From assembly GCF_022180385.2 (NCBI RefSeq), contig NZ_BQME02000002.1, positions 806,001-870,000 on the forward strand: DNA of 64,000 bases, given 5' to 3'. The translations under genes and the position numbers were made by a program. The stretch's first letter is position 1, and each line of letters opens with the position of its first letter. The stretch comes from Paenibacillus sp. L3-i20 (GTDB lineage: Bacteria; Bacillota; Bacilli; Paenibacillales; Paenibacillaceae). Of this stretch, positions 19,091 through 26,971 are shown in pieces. The notes below the pieces were generated by a model. It had not been told where the DNA came from. It searched no databases and worked only from the letters and a program-made list of their open reading frames with translations.

Positions 19091-19573
19091 ATGAAGAAAC
19101 TAGACTGGTTTAAAGTAATTTTAATAGTATCACTATTTGGGAATATATTATTATATATGAATCATAAAGATGACATCAAAAGTCAAGAAATAACATATGA
19201 ATTGTTGAATGCATATATTTACCGCGACCTAGCTCAACTTGAACTAACTATACAGTATCAAGTAGATAATAATTGGAAAAATGAAACTCTTGTTACCCAG
19301 AAACTAGATGATGCGATAGATACGATTATATTACATCATGGAATGGAAAACGATGATGATAAGAAAAAGCTCCTCTGGAAATTATATGAATACCTAAAAG
19401 TGTTCAAGGTTGGTGATGAAGTCTTGGATGTTAGCTTAAACGATAAGCAACGGACCGCTTACATTCATTTAGGCCAGAAGCTACGTTCTAGCGGGTGGAC
19501 GTATGATGTTGGTTATGATACCAATTGGAATGTATTTGCCTCAAGAGTAAACGAGCTTATAGCAGAAACATAA
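19091..19573 (+). CDS. Membrane-anchored hypothetical protein
   Basis: A 160-residue protein with one N-terminal membrane segment (FKVILIVSLFGNILLYM) and an outward, mainly helical, charged domain. No catalytic motif or family recognised. The ATG is 4-5 bases after GGAGGAAG. A perfect stem terminator follows 15 bases after the stop, so it is a single-gene unit. Confidence 0.6.
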   Translation: MKKLDWFKVILIVSLFGNILLYMNHKDDIKSQEITYELLNAYIYRDLAQLELTIQYQVDNNWKNETLVTQKLDDAIDTIILHHGMENDDDKKKLLWKLYEYLKVFKVGDEVLDVSLNDKQRTAYIHLGQKLRSSGWTYDVGYDTNWNVFASRVNELIAET

Positions 19574-19588
19574 AAGTAATCGCAGTAG

Positions 19589-19630
19589 AAAAACAGACCG
19601 AACAGTAACAGTTGTCGGTCTGTTTTTCTA
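19589..19630 (+). terminator. Intrinsic terminator
   Basis: A perfect 13-bp stem, AAAAACAGACCGA with TCGGTCTGTTTTT, 13-base loop, T-run at the 3' side. Confidence 0.85.
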
Positions 19631-19691
19631 TTTTAATACCAAAGGTAACTTATGACTTGAAAAGTAAAATTGATAGATTGACCACTACAAT

Positions 19692-19717
19692 AACATATGT
19701 TACTGTTAACCTATGTT
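19692..19717. promoter_or_regulatory. Palindromic element upstream of the PadR-type regulator
   Basis: AACATATGTT (19692-19701) is a perfect palindrome, followed by a half-copy CTATGTT at 19711-19717. PadR regulators often bind ATGT/ACAT dyads and repress their own gene. The element lies just before the ribosome binding site at 19727, so autoregulation is plausible but inferred. Confidence 0.45.
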
Positions 19718-19737
19718 ATTTATAACGAGGTGAAGTG

Positions 19738-20655
19738 GTGTCAATCCAATTAGCAATATTAGGAATATTGAGTTGGAAGTCCTCAACAGGATATGAACTA
19801 AAAAAGATTTTTGAGGATTCCTCTTTCATGTATTGGTCCGGTAATAATAATCAAATTTATAAAGCTCTAATGAATTTGGAGAATGAAGATCTTGTTAGCA
19901 GTGAAGTGGTACATCAGGAGAACTCTCCTTCAAAAAAAATATATTCCATAACAAAAGAAGGACTGACAGAACTGAAAAAATGGCTTGTGTCATCATCAGA
20001 AGCTCCCGAGATAAAAAAGACATTTTTGGTGCAGCTTGCATGGTCAGATATGTTAAGTAATCAAGAATTAAGTGATGTACTCACAAAATATGAAAATGAA
20101 ATTAAACTGCAATTGATTATGCAGAATGAGAAATACAGGCGTGCTCTTCATTCACCTAATAGAAGCACTAGGGAAAGCTTAATATGGGAAATGATTTCAG
20201 AAAACATTATTTCTACCTACAATAACGAGCTTAATTGGGTTCGTGATACCCGTCAGAAGTTGTTTGAAAATGAAATTATGGAGGACAAAAATAAAATGAA
20301 CTATCAAATTAGAGAAATAGAGAGTAAAAAATATATTGAACTCATTTCTACTACTGAACCTTTAAGTACAGAGAAGGATGCACTTGATCTAATAGCTTTA
20401 TGCTGGGAACATGAGACAAGTGTGCTTATGATACACAATGCAGTTTTGTCAGAAGACTTCTTTAAACTTAAAACTAAATTAGCTGGTGATATTATTCAGA
20501 AATTTATAAACTATGGTATAAAAGCTGCTACTATTATTCCTCAAGAGACAAAGCAAAAAGGCAGATTTAAAGAAATGGCCATGGAAACAAACAAAGGCAA
20601 TCATTTCAGATTGTATGGTAGTAAAGAAGAAGCTGAAAAATGGCTTCTGTATTAG
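19738..20655 (+). CDS. PadR-family regulator fused to a DUF4180 domain
   Basis: A protein of about 305 residues starting at GTG (19738 or 19735) behind GAGGTG. Residues 1-85 form a PadR winged helix (LAILGILSWKSSTGYELKK, WSGNNNQIYKALMNLE, KIYSITKEGLTELKKWL). Residues about 90-180 are the usual PadR helical C-terminal domain. From about residue 190 a second domain matches DUF4180: ALDLIALCWEHETSVLMIH, LKTKLAGDIIQKFINYGIK, and NKGNHFRLYGSKEEAEKWL. PadR proteins respond to small ligands; DUF4180 is normally encoded as a separate small protein or near PadR genes. The fusion suggests the two act together. No target gene is adjacent except a decayed hydrolase. Confidence 0.85.
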   Translation: MSIQLAILGILSWKSSTGYELKKIFEDSSFMYWSGNNNQIYKALMNLENEDLVSSEVVHQENSPSKKIYSITKEGLTELKKWLVSSSEAPEIKKTFLVQLAWSDMLSNQELSDVLTKYENEIKLQLIMQNEKYRRALHSPNRSTRESLIWEMISENIISTYNNELNWVRDTRQKLFENEIMEDKNKMNYQIREIESKKYIELISTTEPLSTEKDALDLIALCWEHETSVLMIHNAVLSEDFFKLKTKLAGDIIQKFINYGIKAATIIPQETKQKGRFKEMAMETNKGNHFRLYGSKEEAEKWLLY

Positions 20656-20699
20656 AAAGACAGGCGAATAGTAATATTTCTTCATCATCGCTATCCGTG

Positions 20700-20967
20700 T
20701 TGGGCGAAGATCTTGTATTTGCATCACTTACTTTCAAATATTTCAAACCACGCACGGCAAAAATTCCGCTAATTAGTGATCAGTCACTTAATCAATTAAC
20801 TATGCCGATTTTAATGCTTTTTGGCGATTCTGATCAATTAATACATGCAAGTAAGAGTTAAACAAGTTGCTCAACAAGCTAGCATCGAGCTGCTGCCTGA
20901 TACGGGCCACCTAATTGCCAACCAAGCAGATAGAATACTAAAATTTTTGAACCCTCCGGGAAGTTGA
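20700..20967 (+). pseudogene. C-terminal remnant of an alpha/beta hydrolase
   Basis: The frame reads LVFASLTFKYFKPRT and MPILMLFGDSDQLIHASKS, the Asp-containing end of an alpha/beta hydrolase, then meets a stop. A one-base shift at about 20857 restores KQVAQQASIELLPDTGHLI with the catalytic His, ending in a TGA at 20965. The nucleophile half of the enzyme is absent. It is a 5'-truncated, frameshifted relic. Confidence 0.75.
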
Positions 20968-21442
20968 TTGACTTCTAGTTCCATAAATCAGTGTTTTTCA
21001 ATTAAGACGTATTTATTTACAATCGCTTGCACAGTTATTTTTACAATTTACTTGTATTGTAACCATATGGAACGGCTAGGAATAATAGCTGATTAATTAC
21101 CGCGTTAATCGCGGTTTTTTTATTTTATCGGTACATAATCTTGGAAGTGTGTAATGTTAGCAAAATGTACTGATTCCCGATGATAATTGTTAATCGAATA
21201 GGGGATCAATGCGATGTTTGGTCCACTGGAGAAACCCGTTCAAATACTCAATGATAAGCTCATCTCCTGGAAGAACAACATGGAAAAAGGAGCATTGGAA
21301 GGCCTGAAACAGAGCAATTGATTGAGAAGAAGCTCTCAGGTTTGGCGTGCTTCGATACGGAAAAACCACCGCAATTGAAGGGATTTTATTCAAATCAATA
21401 TTATTCATGATCAAACGGCAGCAGTAATATTGGAAAAAGTTG
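20968..21442. other. Intergenic region with one terminator
   Basis: This 475-bp stretch has no gene I can support. It includes the terminator at 21100-21123. A 35-codon plus-strand ORF from ATG 21213 and a 74-codon minus-strand ORF (21190-21414) both lack ribosome binding sites. Confidence 0.4.
21100..21123 (+). terminator. Intrinsic terminator
   Basis: CCGCG-TTAAT-CGCGG followed by seven T. It lies about 130 bp after the hydrolase relic and may be what remains of that unit. Confidence 0.75.
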
Positions 21443-21470
21443 TTGACAATATAGGGTAGGGGGGTATACT
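21443..21470 (+). promoter_or_regulatory. Promoter with CsoR-type operator, site 1 (MFS gene)
   Basis: TTGACA (21443-21448), a 16-bp spacer and TATACT (21465-21470). The spacer is filled by ATAGGGTAGGGGGGTATA, a G-rich imperfect dyad of the type bound by CsoR-family repressors. The same element recurs at three other promoters downstream. A repressor here would block RNA polymerase directly. Confidence 0.8.
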
Positions 21471-21505
21471 ATACGAATGTAAACTATATCAAGGAGGAAT
21501 ACGAA

Positions 21506-22936
21506 ATGTCAGGAAATTCAAATGCTATGATAAATGCGAATCCGTTAAGATGGAAGGCATTGTTCTTGCTATGCTTGGCCCAGTTCATGGTTATCATGGA
21601 CACATCTATCATTGGGGTTGCTCTCCCAGCAATTAAAGAAGCACTTGGTTACTCGCAAAACAACCTGCAATGGGTATTTAATGCTTATGTCATTTTCTTC
21701 GGTGGATTGTTGTTGCTTGGTGGTAGACTTTCCGATCTATTCGGTCAACGCAAAATGTTTATACTCGGGTTCGTTATCCTGTCGCTCGCATCATTGTTAG
21801 CCGGATTAGCTTGGTCTGAGGAGTCGATGAATATCGGCCGCGCTCTTCAAGGATTTGGATCTGCACTAATCGCTCCAGCTGCATTGACCATCATCATGCA
21901 ACTTTTTGCCGCTAACCCTAAGGAGTTAACCAAAGCTTTCGGCTTCTGGGGAGCATCCGCGGCAGCAGGTGGTACTGCCGGGGTTTTCCTCGGAGGAGTC
22001 ATCACGGAATGGCTTAGTTGGAATTGGACTTTCCTGATCAACATCCCCGTTGGCTTGTTCGCTATTTTGTATAGTCTGCAGGTCCTTCCAAAAGGAACGA
22101 AAAGCAAGGGCAGCATCGATCTCTTAGGATCACTGACGGTCACGGCTGCATTGGTACTGGCGGTATATGCAATTGTTACTTCGGAGCATAATGGATGGGG
22201 AGCTCAAACATTCGGTTTATTGGCTGTTGCTGCTGTACTGTTCATTCTGTTTCTAATCGTGCAAGCGAAGAAAAAGGAACCGCTTGTGCCTCTACGGATA
22301 TTTAGAGCTCCGAGTCTACTTGCGAGCAATATCATTTTGGCAACTCTTGCAGGTGCTTGGATTCCACTTTGGTTTTTCTTGAATCTGTATCTTCAGCAGG
22401 TTCTAAATTTTTCGGCGTTCATGGGCGGGGTTGCTCTTGTACCTATGACGTTCCTCATCATGATCTTGATGGTCGGAGTCATGGGAAGGCTTGTTGGCAA
22501 GTTTGGCATTAAAGGAAATATCGTTATTGGTATGCTTATATTAGCGGGATCACTGTTGCTGTTCGCTGGTAATACGCCAGAAGGAGGAAGCTTCGTTACC
22601 AACGTACTGTGGGCTTCTTTACTCGGAGCACTTGGCATGTCAATGGCTTATATCCCTGCAACGATGGCCTCCTTGTCGGGGGCAAGGCCGGAAGAATCCG
22701 GTTTGGCGTCGGGCTTATCCAATATGAGCTATCAGATTGGTTCAGCCATTGGATTAGCACTCATGGTTGCCATATCTTCTTCTTGGACGAAAGGGGAGCT
22801 CGATAAAGGGATCGATCCAATTGCAGCATTAAACACGGGTTTCCACTCCGCATTCGTTGGAGCAGCTATGATAGCTATCGTCGGTGCACTTATCGCGTTA
22901 ATTTTCATCCGTAAAGGGAAAACATCAGAGAATTGA
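21506..22936 (+). CDS. MFS drug/H+ antiporter, DHA2 (EmrB/QacA) type
   Basis: A 476-residue membrane protein with about 14 hydrophobic segments. Motifs: LCLAQFMVIMDTSIIGVALP in helix 1 (the DHA2-type motif), GGRLSDLFGQRKMF (motif A) between helices 2 and 3, and GRALQGFGSALIAPAALTII (motifs B/C region). It should export drugs or metabolites in exchange for protons. The start follows AAGGAGGAAT. Its promoter overlaps a CsoR-type operator, and csoR lies downstream, so a copper- or thiol-reactive stress probably induces it. That is unusual for this transporter class. The substrate is unknown. Confidence 0.88.
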   Translation: MSGNSNAMINANPLRWKALFLLCLAQFMVIMDTSIIGVALPAIKEALGYSQNNLQWVFNAYVIFFGGLLLLGGRLSDLFGQRKMFILGFVILSLASLLAGLAWSEESMNIGRALQGFGSALIAPAALTIIMQLFAANPKELTKAFGFWGASAAAGGTAGVFLGGVITEWLSWNWTFLINIPVGLFAILYSLQVLPKGTKSKGSIDLLGSLTVTAALVLAVYAIVTSEHNGWGAQTFGLLAVAAVLFILFLIVQAKKKEPLVPLRIFRAPSLLASNIILATLAGAWIPLWFFLNLYLQQVLNFSAFMGGVALVPMTFLIMILMVGVMGRLVGKFGIKGNIVIGMLILAGSLLLFAGNTPEGGSFVTNVLWASLLGALGMSMAYIPATMASLSGARPEESGLASGLSNMSYQIGSAIGLALMVAISSSWTKGELDKGIDPIAALNTGFHSAFVGAAMIAIVGALIALIFIRKGKTSEN

Positions 22937-22955
22937 AAATGATGTAGACATAAGT

Positions 22956-22990
22956 AAAATCAGTCGTGTCATTCACGGCTGATTTTGCTG
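22956..22990 (+). terminator. Intrinsic terminator after the MFS gene
   Basis: AAAATCAGTCGTG pairs with CACGGCTGATTTT (one wobble) around a 5-base loop. It separates the MFS gene from the next CsoR-controlled promoter. Confidence 0.7.
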
Positions 22991-23003
22991 TATTATCAGA
23001 ACT

Positions 23004-23032
23004 TTGCATCACATAGGGTTAGGGGGTATAAT
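23004..23032 (+). promoter_or_regulatory. Promoter with CsoR-type operator, site 2 (csoR)
   Basis: TTGCAT (23004-23009), 17-bp spacer, TATAAT (23027-23032). ATAGGGTTAGGGGGTATA fills the spacer, implying autorepression of the CsoR gene starting 24 bases downstream. Confidence 0.8.
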
Positions 23033-23055
23033 AGTGCTTAGGGAGGGGATAAGCC

Positions 23056-23388
23056 TTGGAAAAGCAATTAACGGTTGAATCCGCGGGACATGAACATCAT
23101 CACCACCACCATCAACATAGCCATCACTCTGAGAAGTCAAAGATAAACTTGACCAATCGCCTGAACCGAATTGAAGGGCAAATTCGAGGGATCAAAGGTT
23201 TAATAGAAAAAGATACATACTGCGATGACGTACTCAATCAAATCGCTTCGGTTCAATCGGCTCTCAACAGCGTCGGAAAATTACTTCTCGAGAACCATAT
23301 GAAGGGCTGTGTAGTTAAAAAAATTCAATCAGGCGAACATGGAGCGATCGATGAATTGCTGACGACAATAAATAAACTAATGAAATGA
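23056..23388 (+). CDS. csoR: CsoR-family metal-sensing repressor with His-rich N-terminus
   Basis: A 110-residue all-helical repressor. The N-terminal tail has a run of His (HEHHHHHHQHSHH). The core reads NRLNRIEGQIRGIKGLIEKD, DDVLNQIASVQSAL, then HMKGCVV. It keeps the Cys-His-Cys set of copper sensors: Cys in TYCDD, and His and Cys spaced HxxxC. CsoR tetramers release DNA on Cu(I) binding. The His-rich tail is extra and could hold copper, nickel or zinc. The start follows GGGAGGGGAT. Its own operator precedes it. The persulfide sensor CstR lacks the His, so copper is favoured, without certainty. Confidence 0.88.
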   Translation: MEKQLTVESAGHEHHHHHHQHSHHSEKSKINLTNRLNRIEGQIRGIKGLIEKDTYCDDVLNQIASVQSALNSVGKLLLENHMKGCVVKKIQSGEHGAIDELLTTINKLMK

Positions 23389-23396
23389 TAACCGAA

Positions 23397-25173
23397 GGAG
23401 CTGTCTCAAAAGTATAAATACTTACTTCATGAAACAGCTCGCATGATGAAAAATGGGAGAAAATAAGGAAATGGCGGTGCTAGGGAGGTTATCCCTGCAC
23501 CGCCATTTCTGGCTTTTGGTCTATTGCCGCCTTCTTGAGCAGATTGTGGGCGAGCGAAAGCCACCCGACCTCAAGGCTTACTTTCGGCAGGCCTCGAAGC
23601 AGAAAACGCCGGAATCCCCGGTTGTTTTTCAGTTGTCCAAATACGCTTTCCGGTTCGATCATTCTTCGAACCGACAGCGCATACCCTTCCTCGCTCTTGA
23701 GTTTCTCGCGTATTTGTTTCTTGTAACGCGGATACTTCAGGCTCACGCTGATTTCTCGGTTTCCTTTGGCTTTTGTACAAGCCTCTTTGAGCGGACAGCC
23801 TTCTCAGTTTTCGCTTCGGTAGTGGCGCTTCCGTAACTCATATCCGCTTTCTGTCGTTTCCTTACTTTCATAGCGAAATAGTAGGTTACGCCCAGCAGCG
23901 CACGTCCATATGTCTTCGGCTTCGTCATACTGCCAGTTATCCAACTTACTGATATCTTGCTTCCACTTCTTCGATTTTTCCTTGTGGTATGTGCTGTACT
24001 TCACCACTGTTTCTAGTTGTTCGTTTTCCAAGTAAGCGTAATTTTCTTCCCCGCCGTATCCTGCGTCCGCGATAACTGTTTTCGGTATATTTCCCAGAGT
24101 TGCTTTTACCTTCTCTAAGTGGGGCTTGAGGCAACGTGTGTCTGTCGGGCGCTGGTGCAAACTGTAGCCGATAATGAACTGGTTTTCCGTTCCGATCTGT
24201 ACATTGTAGCCAGGTTTGAGCTGGCCATTACGCATGTGATCTTCTTTCATTCGCATGAAAGTAGCGTCGGTATCGGTCTTGCTGAAGCTATTACGATCTC
24301 CGAGAATCTCCTGCTGTACTTCGTATTTTTGCAAGCGGGGGAGGAGGTCTTTGCGGATTGCCCGAACTGTTTTTTTCAATGGCTTGTCCTTAGGTTTCTC
24401 TTGTAGTTGCTCCTCTAGCTGCTTTACAGCCTCTTCCAGCTTTTCGCTGGTGATCTGTGTGGACTCGCCGAGTTCAGGAAGATCCCATCCGTGATGTTCT
24501 TGCTCTTCCTGACGCTCAGATTCTTCAATGGTAGCGAACAAAGTCTGGACTTTCTCCTGCAGCCTCGCCTTCTGTTTCACCACCGCTTTGCCCCAGACAA
24601 ACGTATAGCGATTGGCGTTAGCTTCAATCTTGGTTCCGTCGACAAAGTAATGTTCAAGCCGCACGTATTTCTCCTCAGCCAGAAATTGTAGAACGGCGGT
24701 GAAGACGGTCTCGAGCACCGTCTTCATACGTTCAGAACGGAAACGGTTGATGGTGCGAAAGTCCGGCTGTTGTCTGCCTGCAATCCACATAAACATGACG
24801 TTTTCACGGACCGCTTTAGCGATTTGTCGAGACGAGTAGATCCGCTGGGTGTAGGCATAAACAATAACTTTGGTGAGCATTTTGGGGTGGTAGCTATCTC
24901 GGCCGCCACCAGGGTATGCGGAGGCAAAGATCCTGTCGCTAAGTCGGTTCACAGCGGCATTTACAATACGCACGAGGTGATTTTGAGGAATGTCATCCTC
25001 CAAATCCATTGGCAGGGTAAGTTGGTCCATGGTATATTGAATGTACAAAGAAATCGCTCCTTTTGGAATGGTTGGGTGGTACCTCCATTTTACCAAAAAG
25101 CGATTTCTTTTTGTTTATTCAGAACAAAAAAAACTGTCCCTCAGGTCACTTTATGACCTTTTGGGACAGCCCC
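23397..25173 (-). mobile_element. IS1182-type insertion sequence, inactivated
   Basis: About 1.78 kb bounded by imperfect inverted repeats: GGAGCTGTCTCAAAAG at the left and, inverted, GGGGCTGTCCCAAAAG at the right (two differences). The single transposase gene runs on the minus strand and is broken by a stop codon. It lies between csoR and the next CsoR-controlled promoter, so it interrupts the regulon without breaking a gene. I could not define a target duplication with confidence. Confidence 0.85.
23489..25048 (-). pseudogene. IS1182-family transposase with a premature stop
   Basis: The start is probably TTG at 25048 behind AAAGGAGCGATTTC, giving the typical opening LYIQYTMDQLTLPMDLEDD. 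The domain order is an N-terminal dimerisation region (HPKMLTKVIVYAYTQRIYSS), a DDE core (YFVDGTKIEANANRYTFVW, KTVIADAGYGGEENYAYLE) and a cysteine-bearing tail (EGCPLKEACTKAKGNREI). An in-frame TGA at 23804-23806 replaces what should be a Cys codon just before EGC. The reading frame continues beyond it to 23489 (RMIEPESVFGQLKNNRGFRR). So one nonsense change disables an otherwise complete enzyme. Confidence 0.9.
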
Positions 25174-25197
25174 TTTTATATTTTATTGAATCATCGC

Positions 25198-25227
25198 TTG
25201 ACATATTATAGGGTAGGGGGGTATTCT
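25198..25227 (+). promoter_or_regulatory. Promoter with CsoR-type operator, site 3
   Basis: TTGACA (25198-25203), 18-bp spacer, TATTCT (25222-25227). TATAGGGTAGGGGGGTAT is nearly identical to site 1. It begins 25 bp after the right end of the IS1182 element, so the element sits just upstream of a preserved promoter. Confidence 0.8.
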
Positions 25228-25271
25228 ATATTCATGAACAATACCATTAATTACAAAGGATGTGTTGGAGC

Positions 25272-25883
25272 TTGACTCTTCGCAAATTAGCCTTAGCAAC
25301 GCCACTGGCAGTTGGTGGAACGACGTTTCAACCGGAGCAACTCACTGCCATTGGTTCTATTGTTCATCCAGGCACTGCAATCGAAATGACACCATTCAAA
25401 CAGCTTTACGTATTCGTTGATGAATCTAAGCTTTTAGAAGCGGAGGAAGAGTTAGCCAAGGCTGGTCTTAGGGTGTTACCAACGGGTTCTACCACAAAAA
25501 ATTTGCAAGCATGCAATTTCTGTAAAGGTGCGGATGAAGCCGGTTTGCCGTTTGCACTTCGGTTGGATGAGGCGATCACTGGGTTGGAAGTGCCGATTCC
25601 AATAAAAATCGGGTATGCAGGTTGCGCCCTTGGAACAAGCGAACCGCTTACGAAAGACATTTCTGTTGTCAAAATGAGAGATGTATATGATCTCTATGTT
25701 GGAGGAGACGTTAAAGGAATAAAACCGAAATTAGCCGAGTTATTCTTTTCGGAAATCCGAGAGGAACAGGTCATTCCGATTATTCTAGAGATGATCGACT
25801 ATTATCGGACGCATGCCAAAGGAAAAGAAAAGTTCTCCAAATTTATCGGTCGAATCAACTTAAAGGAAGTCATCAATAAGTAA
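25272..25883 (+). CDS. Nitrite/sulfite-reductase-like half protein with degenerate iron-sulfur motif
   Basis: About 203 residues from TTG 25272 (AAAGGA site); an ATG 12 bases upstream is too close to that site. The first part is a ferredoxin-like half-domain of nitrite/sulfite reductases (FQPEQLTAIGS, FKQLYVFVDE). The cluster region has ACNFCKGADEAG and later IGYAGCALGTSEPL. In true siroheme enzymes the second motif is GCxxxC; here the last Cys is Thr, so three cysteines remain. The chain is about one-third the length of a full reductase. Such short relatives are known in Bacillota with unclear function. CsoR-type control points to sulfur or copper stress. Confidence 0.7.
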   Translation: MTLRKLALATPLAVGGTTFQPEQLTAIGSIVHPGTAIEMTPFKQLYVFVDESKLLEAEEELAKAGLRVLPTGSTTKNLQACNFCKGADEAGLPFALRLDEAITGLEVPIPIKIGYAGCALGTSEPLTKDISVVKMRDVYDLYVGGDVKGIKPKLAELFFSEIREEQVIPIILEMIDYYRTHAKGKEKFSKFIGRINLKEVINK

Positions 25884-25903
25884 TTTATTATTTTGTTGTA
25901 AAT

Positions 25904-25928
25904 ATACCTTAGGGGGGTAAAGTATAAT
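25904..25928 (+). promoter_or_regulatory. CsoR-type operator, site 4, with TATAAT box
   Basis: ATACCTTAGGGGGGTA overlaps the region just before TATAAT (25923-25928). TTGTAA at 25896 is spaced too far (21 bp) for a clean promoter. The element precedes the second CsoR gene, with copZ and the copA remnant behind it. Confidence 0.65.
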
Positions 25929-25948
25929 AACTTGTAAAGGTTATGAAG

Positions 25949-26266
25949 ATGCTCTTTCTTAACCAAGAGTTGAAAGAAATGTGCTGCTGTTCGACACGAG
26001 ACGAGAGAAAAAGCCAACATAAAGTTAAAGGTAAACTGATTTCGCGGCTGAATCGTATCGGAGGACAAATCAGAGGAATCAAGGGTTTTATCGAAAAAGA
26101 TGTGTACTGTGCCGATGTACTGAACCAAATCTTAGCCGTTCAGTCCGCATTAAATAGCATGGGCAAGATGCTGCTTGAGAGTCATTTAAAGAGTTGTATC
26201 GTCAAGATGATTCAATTGGGCGAGCTTCAAGTGATTGACGAACTACTTTTACGGTTAACAAATTAA
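25949..26266 (+). CDS. Second CsoR-family repressor
   Basis: A CsoR paralogue of about 105 residues (ATG 25949; the ATG at 25943 is too close to the AAAGG site). The core matches the first: SRLNRIGGQIRGIKGFIEKD, YCADVLNQILAVQSAL, SHLKSC. The Cys-His-Cys copper set is present. The family's conserved RIEGQ reads RIGGQ here, a Glu-to-Gly change at the start of helix 1. The N-terminus has a CCC run instead of a His tract. It precedes copZ by 28 bp and probably shares its transcript. Two regulators at one locus may respond to different ligands. Confidence 0.85.
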   Translation: MLFLNQELKEMCCCSTRDERKSQHKVKGKLISRLNRIGGQIRGIKGFIEKDVYCADVLNQILAVQSALNSMGKMLLESHLKSCIVKMIQLGELQVIDELLLRLTN

Positions 26267-26294
26267 CGAAATGAATGAGACGGAGGAATTAAAA

Positions 26295-26498
26295 ATGAAA
26301 AACGTACTGTTATATGTAGAAGGAATGACTTGTGGTAGTTGTGTTAGTAATATTGAAGGTGCAGTCCAAGCTCTCGGTGCAAAGGCGACTGTTGATAAAG
26401 CCGCAGGCTTGGTTGAATTGGTGTATGACGACAGTAAAATTACATTGGACACCATTGTCGAAACGATTGAGAAACAGGGCTACGATGTCGTGAAATGA
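26295..26498 (+). CDS. copZ: Copper chaperone CopZ, HMA domain
   Basis: A 67-residue HMA-domain protein. The start at ATG 26295 has GGAGGAATT upstream; the longer frame starting at 26271 does not. The metal site is GMTCGSC, with the usual family end (ITLDTIVETIEKQGYDV). CopZ hands Cu(I) to the exporter CopA. Here the gene that follows is a collapsed copA, so the chaperone may have lost its partner at this locus. It lies in a probable csoR-copZ transcript. Confidence 0.9.
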   Translation: MKNVLLYVEGMTCGSCVSNIEGAVQALGAKATVDKAAGLVELVYDDSKITLDTIVETIEKQGYDVVK

Positions 26499-26542
26499 AA
26501 ACCTCACATAATTAAGATGGTAATATGTCAGAGGAATAGGTT

Positions 26543-26946
26543 ATGATCATGAGCAGTTCTAATCAAGTAGTACCTATACCCAACAAGCCACACTACAGAG
26601 CACTGTCATAACTTGCGCAGCATGTGCCAACCGTATAGAGAAAGGCCTGAATAAGCTTGTAGGCGTTGCACAAGCGAACATAAATTTCGCCATGGAGCAA
26701 GTATTCGTCAACTTTGACCCTTCTCAAGTAAATATGTCCCAATAGGATAAGAAAATTCAAGACCTGGATACGGTACGGTAAAGGAGTCCATAGTAAAACC
26801 TATTCTGGGCGTTTGCTTATAATGTCATCGGTATTTCATTCGCAGCGCTCGGATTCCTTGCATCATGGCTCGCCAGAGCAGCTATAGCTTTAAGCTCCGT
26901 CTCCGTTGTACTGAATGTGCTACGTCTACAAAGAGCAAAAGTATAA
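26543..26946 (+). pseudogene. copA: copA remnant (copper P-type ATPase) with its core deleted
   Basis: Only the two ends of CopA survive. Near 26600-26745 the text reads TCAACANRIEKGLNKLVGV and VNFDPSQVN, the N-terminal HMA domain with its CxxC. After stops and a frame change, about 26805-26946 reads [19 protein letters not shown] and [14 protein letters not shown], the last membrane helices. The CPC motif, the DKTGT phosphorylation site and the ATP domain, some 600 residues, are missing. This is a large internal deletion in a classic csoR-copZ-copA operon. Confidence 0.88.
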
Positions 26947-26971
26947 ATTTATTCCTATCATGGAGGCTAAA

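Noticed and set aside
18922..19113. Plus-strand ORF of 63 codons overlapping the start of the membrane-anchored protein
   Set aside because: No ribosome binding site; the downstream gene at 19091 has a strong one and explains the region.
21190..21414. Minus-strand ORF of 74 codons before the MFS gene
   Set aside because: No ribosome binding site and no recognisable protein pattern.
23804..23806. TGA in the transposase as possible selenocysteine or recoded Cys
   Set aside because: No selenocysteine insertion signal or related genes seen; a simple nonsense mutation is the better reading.
23453..25156. Several plus-strand ORFs across the IS1182 element
   Set aside because: They are antisense shadows of the transposase and carry no protein pattern.
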